The notes under the pieces: generated by a model
Databases searched by the model: none
What the model saw: only the letters and a program-made list of their open reading frames with translations
What the model was told of the DNA's origin: nothing
Program-made: the position numbers and the translations under genes
Part shown: positions 34,789 to 42,481 of the stretch, piece after piece
Position numbering within the stretch: position 1 is the first letter of the stretch
Layout of the letters: every line of letters starts with the position of its first letter
From: Gemmatimonadota bacterium
GTDB lineage: Bacteria > Gemmatimonadota > Gemmatimonadetes > Gemmatimonadales > Gemmatimonadaceae
Direction: 5' to 3'
NCBI GenBank assembly: GCA_020161135.1
Contig: JAIUOB010000001.1
Span: forward strand, 558,001 to 622,000
Length of the DNA: 64,000 nt

Positions 34789-37043
34789 CCAACGCTCACT
34801 GGAAACAAGGTGGTCGTGTCGTTGCCGAAGATGTCGATGACCTTCACGGCGACCACGTAGCGACCCGCCTTCGGGTACGTGTGGGGCGCCGAGGTGAGCT
34901 CGAGGCTACGGTCCTTCCGTGTACGGAAGCTCTGCCATTCGTTCTCGAAGATATAGCTACCCGTCCAGCGCTCCTCGAACTCGACAAACTCGAGCGGATC
35001 GGCCAGTCCGGGCAGTTGTCCCTCCACGCCCAGGTTCTTCGGCATCTTGATGATCTCCTTGCGACTCTCGTAGTCGAAGTCCACCGCCCAGTAGTCCACC
35101 CAGTCGGTCCAGTGCTTCGTGAGCACGCTGGTGGTCACCACGCCGTTCTTGTCCTTGGCCACCTTGACGAGCCGGCCCTGATCGCACACCACTTCGCTCT
35201 TGCCGGCCTTGAGCTCGGCCGTGATCGCATCGAGGACGCCCTGCGAGTAGTACACCGAGAAATCGGTGAGCTCGATGGCCAGCGACAGCGGGTTGCCGGC
35301 GTCGTAGCGCGGCGTGGCTTCCACATAGGCCACATCGTGGAAGCGCACCTGCCCCTTCTCCACCGCGCGCTTGTCGAACACTTCGGGCGGAATGGTCCGC
35401 GGTGTGATGTCGATGCCCTTCTGTTTGGCCTCGTCGAGCACGGCAGGGAAGAGCCCCATCTCGAACTCGAAGGCGAGAATGTCGACCCGCGTGGCGCCGC
35501 GTTTGCGGCACTCGGTGATGACTTCCTCCACGAACAGTCGCCCCACCGGCAGGTTGATGGGGCCCACCACCACCAGCCGCGAGCCGCTGCGCCCGTGAAA
35601 GAACGCCACGTCGGCCAGCGGCTCGGCGCGATACGCCTTGAGGATGAGGTCGCGGAACTCCTGCTCTCGCTTGGCCAGCGCGTCGGCCCTCTTCTTGCCC
35701 GTCAGGCGCCCAGACACATTGAGGTACGCCTGCCGCTCGTAGCGCCCTAGATTGAGCACCTCGAACGCGCGAAACGGCGTGCCGGCGGACTTGAGGTCGC
35801 GCTGCACCTGGATGAGCCGCTTGCGCGTGGTGTGAATGCCGAACTTGCCCAGATCGGTGGCGATCCACTTGCGGCCGAGCTTCTCGGCCACAGCGGCCGT
35901 GGTGCCGGAGCCGATGAAAAAGTCGGCGACGAGATCGCCGGGGTTCGAGCTGGTCAGGATGATGCGCTCAAGCAAAGACTCCGGCTTCTGGGTCGGATAG
36001 TCCGTGCGTTCGACCGAAGCTGTGCCTATCTGACCGATGTCGACCCACAGATTGTCGACGGCCGAACCCTCGGACTCGTCCAGGTATTTCTTGTATATGG
36101 GATACTTGGAAGAAGGAATGATCCGAGCCTCACCTGCCGCGATAAGCTGTGCGAGCCTCTCATCGGAATAGGTTGCCATCGGCTGCCACTTAAACCGCCT
36201 TCCCGACCCATCGACCTTGTCATACCGCTTCATTGCGCCGTCGTTCAGTTCACGCCACTGCTTGTTGAAGATCGCTCGCTCGGAGCGAACGAAGTAGAAG
36301 ACGGTGTCGGTGTTCGCCGGTAGCTTATTCGCGAGCCCCTTGCTGCTGCCCGCGTTGAATGTGCGCTTCCAAATGATCTCTGCTTTGAAGTTGCTTTGGC
36401 CGAAGACTTCGTTAAGCAGCAATCTTATGAATGCGCTTACTCGATAGTCGCAGTGAACGTAGATGCTCGCGTCGTCCGCCATCAGATCTCGCATTAGGAC
36501 CAAGCGTTCGTAGATCATCGCGATGAACGAGTCCGCGCCCCGCCCCCACGTATCCCGATATGCAATCTGCTCGAGCAGATTCGGTTCCTTGTGGAACGTC
36601 TCACCGCCGATCTCGATATCCATGCTGAAATCCGCCCCGACATCGAACGGCGGATCGATGTAGATGAGCTTGAGCCCACCGGCATCCTCGATCTGCTGAC
36701 GCAGCGCACCAGACTTGAGCGACGACAGGATGAGCTTGTTGTCTCCCCAGATGAGCTTGTTGGTCCAGCCCTTGCTTTGACGCCCACCGAGGTCGAAGCC
36801 CAGCTCCTCGTTGCCGCGCGTTTCGCGACGCGGTTCGTCGATGTGCTCGAGCGTCTGGAATGGCAGAATCGCCGTGCTCACTTCGCGCGTCTTGCCGTTC
36901 CACACCAGTTCCACTTCGCGCTTGTCGGCAAAGAGAATGAACCGGTACTTGTCCGGCAAGGGCTCACCCAGATCGATGAGTTTGATGAGGTCGCGCTTCT
37001 CGGCGTCGGAAAGGTCGTACGCCTTCTCGGTGCTGCGGGCCAT
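34785..37043 (-). CDS. mod: Type III DNA methyltransferase, Mod subunit
   Basis: 752 aa. DPPF (130-133) precedes FIGSGT (376-381), the beta-class order of N6-adenine methyltransferases used by type III systems. The region between them (about 135-365) is the target-recognition domain; its DNA (about 35.95-36.65 kb) is visibly lower in GC than the rest of the gene, as expected if specificity was swapped by recombination. The C-terminal 300 residues form the Res-contacting part. Mod methylates one strand of an asymmetric site and guides the Res helicase. It starts 11 nt after res and overlaps the DUF2779 gene. I start at ATG 37043; an upstream in-frame extension runs antisense to nothing useful but overlaps res. 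Confidence 0.93.
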   Translation of the reverse strand: MARSTEKAYDLSDAEKRDLIKLIDLGEPLPDKYRFILFADKREVELVWNGKTREVSTAILPFQTLEHIDEPRRETRGNEELGFDLGGRQSKGWTNKLIWGDNKLILSSLKSGALRQQIEDAGGLKLIYIDPPFDVGADFSMDIEIGGETFHKEPNLLEQIAYRDTWGRGADSFIAMIYERLVLMRDLMADDASIYVHCDYRVSAFIRLLLNEVFGQSNFKAEIIWKRTFNAGSSKGLANKLPANTDTVFYFVRSERAIFNKQWRELNDGAMKRYDKVDGSGRRFKWQPMATYSDERLAQLIAAGEARIIPSSKYPIYKKYLDESEGSAVDNLWVDIGQIGTASVERTDYPTQKPESLLERIILTSSNPGDLVADFFIGSGTTAAVAEKLGRKWIATDLGKFGIHTTRKRLIQVQRDLKSAGTPFRAFEVLNLGRYERQAYLNVSGRLTGKKRADALAKREQEFRDLILKAYRAEPLADVAFFHGRSGSRLVVVGPINLPVGRLFVEEVITECRKRGATRVDILAFEFEMGLFPAVLDEAKQKGIDITPRTIPPEVFDKRAVEKGQVRFHDVAYVEATPRYDAGNPLSLAIELTDFSVYYSQGVLDAITAELKAGKSEVVCDQGRLVKVAKDKNGVVTTSVLTKHWTDWVDYWAVDFDYESRKEIIKMPKNLGVEGQLPGLADPLEFVEFEERWTGSYIFENEWQSFRTRKDRSLELTSAPHTYPKAGRYVVAVKVIDIFGNDTTTLFPVSVG

Positions 37044-37054
37044 GGGCAGGGCGC

Positions 37055-39769
37055 TCAGTGCTGGTATTCGGTGAAGCTCGCCGCGAGGGCGGCCATCGTC
37101 GCCGGGGGGTGCTTCGCGAAGCCGTCCTCGTCCACATACACGAACCGGTACGCTGTGCCGCTGTCGCCTGCGCCGGCGGCCGTGGCATCGGCACACCACT
37201 GGCGCAGCCGCGCCATTTTCTGTGGCAAATCCAGCTCCTCGCGTCCCTTGGTCTCCACCAGCCACACCGTGCCATCGGCGGTGCGTACGATGAAGTCGGG
37301 GATGTAGTTGGACAGTTCACCGTTTGCTCGCACGTAATCGATGCGGAATCCTACGGCGAGGTAGTTCTTGGCATGGGCCTGCACATCGGGCGCCGCCTCG
37401 AGGAAGGCCGCAAACGCCAGCTCCAGCCCCCCGGCGCGCGGCTCGGCCACCATGCGGGTGAACACGGATTTCTTCGGGTACAGGAACGGGCGACTCTCGG
37501 TGCGGAACGGCCGTGCATCCTGCAGGCGAATGGTGCTCTCGATCTGCGTGCTGCCGCTGTCCTGCACGGTGAGCGCATTGATGGCCGCCTTGAACCGGTC
37601 GACGATGATCTTGCCCACCTCCGGCTCCGAAAGGTTGCGCAGCACGACGGCGCTGTCGAGGTCGACCGGGTCGCCCTCGAAGAGAAATTCACGGATGAAC
37701 CGCTTCACCTGCCCGTACACCACCTCGTACCCGCCCACGAGGCGCAGGTCATTGAGCAGCTGCCGGGCGAAGAACCCGATTACCGACCGCCAGTCGGCTG
37801 GGCCGGCGCCGTCCAGATGGATCGTGTGATCGACCTCGCCGTGCAGCATGGTCTTGAAGACAATCTCGCGCGTCTCATCGGCGTTGAACGCCTTGAGTGG
37901 CAGGCGTGGGCCGCCGAGGGCGGCGGCATCGAGTCCCTCCAGACCGCCAAACTCCCGCACGAAACGGCGCGCCATGCGTGGCAGCGCAATATCCAGCGCG
38001 TCGATGTCCTTGTCCGGATTGCCGCGCTCCACTTCCACTACGAGCGAGTCGGTACGCGCGGAGCCGGCGCCCATCGCCACCCGCTCGAATGTCACGCCTT
38101 CGTTCTGGATCGACTCGACGAAATCCATGAACGCCGGAGTCCCCATCACGGAGACCGTTTCGCGCACATCGGTACCGAAGTACATGCGCCGGAGACCACG
38201 CCCGAGGGTCTGTTCAGGGAGGATGTTGCTCTTGGCCGCGTACGCCCGCAGGCCCACGATCGTGGTCACGTTGCGCACGTCCCACCCCTCCTTGAGCATC
38301 AGCACCGACACGATGGCCTTGTAGGGAGACGGCCACGAGTCGATCTGATTGGACTGCTTCCGCAGCAGTTCCAGCTCCTCCTTGTTCTTGCCGCTCGCCG
38401 CCTCGGCGATCTCACCGTTGTTCTTGGTGTGAATGACCAGCACCCCGCCGGCCAGCTCGGGGCAGATCTTCTCGAGGTACTCCCCAACGTCGTCACAGTT
38501 GCGGGTGTCGTCCACCATCACGAACAGCACCGCCTTCTTGCCCAGGGCCTGATGCTCGGCGAAGCTCTTGCGCCACTCCTCCACGCCGAGGGCGAGATAG
38601 TCGGCGTACTTCTCGGTGAACAGCGCGCTGGCACGCTCGTGCAGCTTGCTTCGGCTGGCTTCGTCCGGGAGCACCGGATGCTTCACCACGTTCTGGTGGA
38701 TGGCCTCCACCAGCGGGTAGTCCGACACCGTTTGCACGAAGATCGCGCCGTTGTCGTGGCGCGGCGTAGCCGTCACATCCACCTGCAGGGCGAGCTTCAG
38801 TTCCTTCTGGCGCATCCGATGGTGGATGTTCGCAATGGACTTGAACCACGCCATGCGCGCGTCGTGGATGTGGTGGGCCTCGTCGTTGAAGACCGCCAGC
38901 TCGTCGATCTCGCGCACGATCTCGCCGAGGTCGGTCTTGCTATCGTTCGTCCTGCCGGTAGGGCGATCACCAAACGGCTGCAGGAAGTAGTTGCGAAGGT
39001 CCTCATCGGCCAGCGAGGGCTCCGGCACGTCGCTCAGGAAGACGCGATGAATGTTCGTGAGGAAGATGTTGCCCGTCTCCCGGACCACCCGGACATCGTC
39101 CTGCACGTGCAGCGCGACTTGAAAGTCGTCACGCCAATTCTGCCCCGCATGGCCGTTCTCGGGCAGCACGGGATCGTTGAAGAAGATCCGCAGCCCATCG
39201 AAGTCTGCGCGCAGGCGATCGAGCACGATGATGTTCGGCGCAATCACCAGGAAGTTGCGGGCAAGCTCGGAACCTTCCTCGTAGGTGCGATGGAAGAAGC
39301 TCCAGGCGATGAGCAGTGACAGCACCTTGGTCTTGCCGGCGCCGGTCGCGAGCTTGAGCACGAAGCGTGGCCAGTCCTCATCGAACATGCCGCTTGACAC
39401 GGCGCCGGACGCATCGAATCGCAGCAGATCGAACTTGTCGCGCACCTTGCGCACATCGTAGAGCCAGATAACCGTCTCGACGGCCTCCCGCTGCGCGAAG
39501 TAGTAGCGAAACTCGCTGAGCGACCCGTCGGCGTGCTCCGTCAGGTGCGGCGTGTCGAACCACCAGCGCAGCAGGGCCGCAGAGGTCGCGCTCGCGCCGA
39601 CATAGCCGCCCTCACGCCAGGTGTGCACCTCTTGCCTGACCTTGGCCACCAGCGGCGGCAGGAGCTTCTCGTAGGCGGTCGCCCGAAGCGTCTCGTCGGC
39701 AGGGAACCACCGCTGGTCGGGCAGCAGCGGTGCATAGGGAGAGGTTGGAAAGTCCGGGTGCAGCGACAT
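37055..39769 (-). CDS. res: Type III restriction enzyme, Res subunit
   Basis: 904 aa. Superfamily 2 helicase motifs: GAGKT (143-147), NDEAHH (295-300), VTATPR (332-337), MLKEGWDVRNV and QTLGRGLRR (VI). The C-terminal nuclease has PDF (Asp825), then Glu839-x-Lys841 in VETKG, a complete PD-(D/E)XK site. Together with Mod it would translocate along DNA and cut near head-to-head unmethylated sites. Here res is upstream of mod, opposite to the common mod-res order. It is the first gene of the leftward island operon; its promoter must lie in the AT-rich 39.77-40.0 kb gap, but I find only weak boxes for it. Confidence 0.93.
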   Translation of the reverse strand: MSLHPDFPTSPYAPLLPDQRWFPADETLRATAYEKLLPPLVAKVRQEVHTWREGGYVGASATSAALLRWWFDTPHLTEHADGSLSEFRYYFAQREAVETVIWLYDVRKVRDKFDLLRFDASGAVSSGMFDEDWPRFVLKLATGAGKTKVLSLLIAWSFFHRTYEEGSELARNFLVIAPNIIVLDRLRADFDGLRIFFNDPVLPENGHAGQNWRDDFQVALHVQDDVRVVRETGNIFLTNIHRVFLSDVPEPSLADEDLRNYFLQPFGDRPTGRTNDSKTDLGEIVREIDELAVFNDEAHHIHDARMAWFKSIANIHHRMRQKELKLALQVDVTATPRHDNGAIFVQTVSDYPLVEAIHQNVVKHPVLPDEASRSKLHERASALFTEKYADYLALGVEEWRKSFAEHQALGKKAVLFVMVDDTRNCDDVGEYLEKICPELAGGVLVIHTKNNGEIAEAASGKNKEELELLRKQSNQIDSWPSPYKAIVSVLMLKEGWDVRNVTTIVGLRAYAAKSNILPEQTLGRGLRRMYFGTDVRETVSVMGTPAFMDFVESIQNEGVTFERVAMGAGSARTDSLVVEVERGNPDKDIDALDIALPRMARRFVREFGGLEGLDAAALGGPRLPLKAFNADETREIVFKTMLHGEVDHTIHLDGAGPADWRSVIGFFARQLLNDLRLVGGYEVVYGQVKRFIREFLFEGDPVDLDSAVVLRNLSEPEVGKIIVDRFKAAINALTVQDSGSTQIESTIRLQDARPFRTESRPFLYPKKSVFTRMVAEPRAGGLELAFAAFLEAAPDVQAHAKNYLAVGFRIDYVRANGELSNYIPDFIVRTADGTVWLVETKGREELDLPQKMARLRQWCADATAAGAGDSGTAYRFVYVDEDGFAKHPPATMAALAASFTEYQH

Positions 39770-39898
39770 TGGGACTGGAGTGCCTTCGTGAGTTGTGGAA
39801 ACGTGGCCAAGTTATCCCTCCCCAAGACTGAGCGCAGTACACGCTCGTGGATTCTTCGGGTTAAAGCGATTAGACGATATTATTGAACCTTTTACACC

Positions 39899-39994
39899 CG
39901 CTTAAGCGCCGTTCGTCACTTCAACTTGTCTAAGATCAGAAGACTGACCTTGACCAGACACGGAAATGCAGTAAGATTAACTGACTGATCTTAG
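39899..39994. promoter_or_regulatory. Divergent control region between res and the AAA ATPase gene
   Basis: This is an AT-rich stretch within a 234-nt gap. Rightward, TTGACC (39950-39955) and TAAGAT (39972-39977), 16 bp apart, form a plausible promoter. Three copies of the word TAAGAT are arranged around it: direct at 39931, direct at 39972, inverted at 39988; the outer two extend to a perfect pair CTAAGATCAG (39930-39939) and CTGATCTTAG (39985-39994). A 10-bp perfect palindrome, CGCTTAAGCG, lies at 39899-39908 on the res side. The layout suggests control by a DNA-binding protein, perhaps the XRE regulator or the ATPase's own winged helix. Confidence 0.5.
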
Positions 39995-40003
39995 GAGAGT
40001 ACA

Positions 40004-41455
40004 GTGAGACAGATCCCTGCTGAGCAGGTACACAAGCGGCTCCGCGCCGAGAATCCGTGGTGGGCCGCACCGTACCAGACCGCCGCGACGTACAGGAGCT
40101 GGCATCCGCGCGCGTACCACGGACTCTTCCAGCCGCTCATCGAGCAGGTCGGCGTGCGGCGCGCCGTGCTGCTCATGGGTCCCCGTCGTGTCGGCAAGAC
40201 CGTGCTGCTGCATCACGCGGTACAGTCGCTACTCGATCGCGGAGCCGACCCACGCTCCCTTTGCTACATCGCGGTCGATCATCCCATCTACAATGGCTGC
40301 GGTATGGAGGAGCTCATTGAGCACTACGAGGCGGCGAGCGGCTTCACCGACCCGAACGCGCAGCGATTCATCTTCTTCGATGAGGTGCAATACCTTCGCG
40401 ATTGGGAAGTGCACCTCAAGGCGCTCGTGGACTCGCATCCGCGCATCAAGTTCGTCGCGTCGGGTTCGGCGGCAGCGGCGCTACGGCTGAAGAGCCACGA
40501 GTCTGGCGCGGGACGCTTTACCGACTTTCTGCTGCCACCACTCACCTTTCACGAGTACCTCGACCTGCTCGGCACCACAGCGGCGGTGCGACCCACTCCA
40601 CCGGCGGCGGGCGTTGACGACGACACATTTCCACGCGTCGAGGATATTCATGCCCTCAACACCGCCTTCATTCATTACCTCAACTTCGGCGGCTACCCCG
40701 AGGTCATTTTCTCTGACCTGATCCAGTCGGACCCGGGACGGTTCATCAAGAACGATATCGTAGACAAGGTTCTACTGCGCGACCTGCCAGGCCTGTACGG
40801 CATTCAAGACGTTCAGGAGCTCAACTACCTGTTCACAACGCTGGCATACAACACCGCGCAGGAAGTCTCGCTGGAACAGATCGCGCAGCGTTCCGGCGTG
40901 GCCAAGAATACCATCAAGCGCTACATCGAGTATCTCGAGGCGGCGTTCCTGTTGAAGGTGGTTCACCGCATCGACCGTTCGGCCAAGCGCTTTCAGCGCG
41001 CCAACTTCTTCAAGGTGTACCTCACGAACCCGTCCATCCGCGCGGCATTATTTTCGCCTATCGACGCGGACGACGACGCCGTTGGGGCGCTGGCTGAAAC
41101 CGGCATCTTCTCGCAGTGGTTTCACTGGACGGAGGCTCACTACTACGCGCGCTGGCAACAGGGCGAGGTCGACATCGTGGGTCTCGGTGGCCAGCAAAAG
41201 CCGCTGTGGGCAGTCGAGGTCAAGTGGAGTGACCGGTACGTCGATCATCCGTCGGAGCTACGGAGCACACTCCAATTCTGCCACGCCAATCAGCTCGACC
41301 GTGTAACTGTCACCACGCGGACACGCTCGGCCGAGCGCGTTGTGGAGGGCATTACGATCCGATTCGTCCCGGCAAGCCTGTACTGCTGGACTGTCGGGCG
41401 TAACGTCGTGCTGGGCAAGCACATGCTCGCCGCCGCTCGCATCGTGCAGCCGTGA
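40004..41455 (+). CDS. AAA_14/DUF4143 ATPase
   Basis: 483 aa from GTG, with AGGAG about 8 nt upstream. Walker A is GPRRVGKT (59-66); Walker B is FIFFDEVQ (122-129); a sensor region FVASGSAAAAL follows. A winged-helix segment (SLEQIAQRSGVAKNTIKRYIEYLEAAFLL, split over two helices) and a C-terminal DUF4143 domain containing GEVDIVGLGG and AVEVKW complete it; the latter resembles a PD-(D/E)XK fold and may bind or cut nucleic acid. Proteins of this architecture are common in genomic islands and often move on their own, function unknown. It is divergent from the restriction operon and ends 12 nt before repeat copy B. Confidence 0.88.
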   Translation: MRQIPAEQVHKRLRAENPWWAAPYQTAATYRSWHPRAYHGLFQPLIEQVGVRRAVLLMGPRRVGKTVLLHHAVQSLLDRGADPRSLCYIAVDHPIYNGCGMEELIEHYEAASGFTDPNAQRFIFFDEVQYLRDWEVHLKALVDSHPRIKFVASGSAAAALRLKSHESGAGRFTDFLLPPLTFHEYLDLLGTTAAVRPTPPAAGVDDDTFPRVEDIHALNTAFIHYLNFGGYPEVIFSDLIQSDPGRFIKNDIVDKVLLRDLPGLYGIQDVQELNYLFTTLAYNTAQEVSLEQIAQRSGVAKNTIKRYIEYLEAAFLLKVVHRIDRSAKRFQRANFFKVYLTNPSIRAALFSPIDADDDAVGALAETGIFSQWFHWTEAHYYARWQQGEVDIVGLGGQQKPLWAVEVKWSDRYVDHPSELRSTLQFCHANQLDRVTVTTRTRSAERVVEGITIRFVPASLYCWTVGRNVVLGKHMLAAARIVQP

Positions 41456-41467
41456 GCCGTCGGCATC

Positions 41468-41581
41468 GCTGAACCGCCTTACGACGGATCGCGCGGACTG
41501 CACACGGATCATGGGCCGTGGCATGCGTGCGGCAGCACCTCATCCGCGCGAATCCGTGCGATCCGTGGCGAGTAGTTCAGC
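41468..41581. repeat. Long intergenic palindrome, copy B (right edge of defence island)
   Basis: 114 bp from GCTGAAC to GTTCAGC, with arms carrying ACGGATCGCGCGGA and CACGGATC on the left, and ATCCGCGCGAATCCGTG and CGATCCGTGGC on the right. It shares its ends and arm words with copy A but has a shorter middle. It lies between the convergent ATPase and hydrolase genes and could also act as a terminator for both. Confidence 0.8.
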
Positions 41582-41623
41582 GGTCTGTCAAACGGACTGT
41601 GGCCGGCTCGCAATCACGCGCCC

Positions 41624-42481
41624 CTACCAGCGCACACGCCCCGCCAATCGCGCCGCGGCCGTGTCGTCGTGCGTCGGCAGATACATACTCGGCGCCGCAT
41701 CCAGCAGCGCGCGCAGCTGCGCCATGGTCGCACGTGTCACGGTCTCGTCCGGACTGATCGCGTCCACCGCGTCCTCGCGCAGCGTCGCCTCGGCGTACGT
41801 CGCGTCGCCCGCCAGCACGATGCGCAGGTCGTCGCACTCGACCACCACGCTCACATGTCCCCGCGTGTGTCCCGGGGTGGGAATCACCCGGACACGCCCA
41901 TCTGCGGTGATCGCCTGCGAGGCCGCGAACGGCCCGACCGGCGCGTCGACAAAGTCGTACGACCGCGGCGCGAACCCCGGCGGCAGACGATGCGGCAAGT
42001 AGCCGCGCAGCAGCGCCTCGGCACCGGTCGCGTCGGCGAGCTCCTGCGCGTGCACCCACACCGCCGCGTGGGGCGCGCGGGCGGCCAGGTCGTTGAGCCC
42101 GCCCACATGATCGGTGTGCAGGTGCGTGAGCAGCACGGCCCGCAGGTCGCCGGGCGCGACACCATGCGCCGCGAGCTGCGCGTCGATGGCGTCACCCGCA
42201 TCGAGCGTGGTGCGCAGCGCGTGCGCGTAGTACGGATGCGCCGACGGATACCACTCGGGCTCCGTGGCGCGCGGCGTTTCACCGGCGTCCACCAGCAGCG
42301 GCCCGTCCGGGTGCAGCACCAGCCACGCGTGAATGGGCAGCGGCGCGGTCCACGCCGGGTCGCCGAACACCGCCTGGATGCGCGCCTCGCCGGCCCCCAC
42401 CGCGCGCACCTGGCTCGGCTTGATCTGCACGCGCCCCGTCGTGAGCGGCACCACGTCGATCGTTCGTCCTGCAGCGGTCAT
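41624..42481 (-). CDS. Metallo-beta-lactamase-fold hydrolase
   Basis: 285 aa. The zinc-binding signature HLHTDH (His120, His122, Asp124, His125 in LLTHLHTDHVGG) is intact, with later ligands in PTPGHTRGH and VLAGDATY. The PTPGHTRGH wording and overall length are those of AHL-lactonase/quinolone-hydrolase-like MBL proteins, which open lactones or hydrolyse esters; the substrate here is unknown. Its ATG overlaps the kinase stop (ATGA), so it is the second gene of a two-gene operon, possibly a signalling or detoxification output of the kinase. It ends 42 nt from repeat copy B. Confidence 0.87.
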   Translation of the reverse strand: MTAAGRTIDVVPLTTGRVQIKPSQVRAVGAGEARIQAVFGDPAWTAPLPIHAWLVLHPDGPLLVDAGETPRATEPEWYPSAHPYYAHALRTTLDAGDAIDAQLAAHGVAPGDLRAVLLTHLHTDHVGGLNDLAARAPHAAVWVHAQELADATGAEALLRGYLPHRLPPGFAPRSYDFVDAPVGPFAASQAITADGRVRVIPTPGHTRGHVSVVVECDDLRIVLAGDATYAEATLREDAVDAISPDETVTRATMAQLRALLDAAPSMYLPTHDDTAAARLAGRVRW

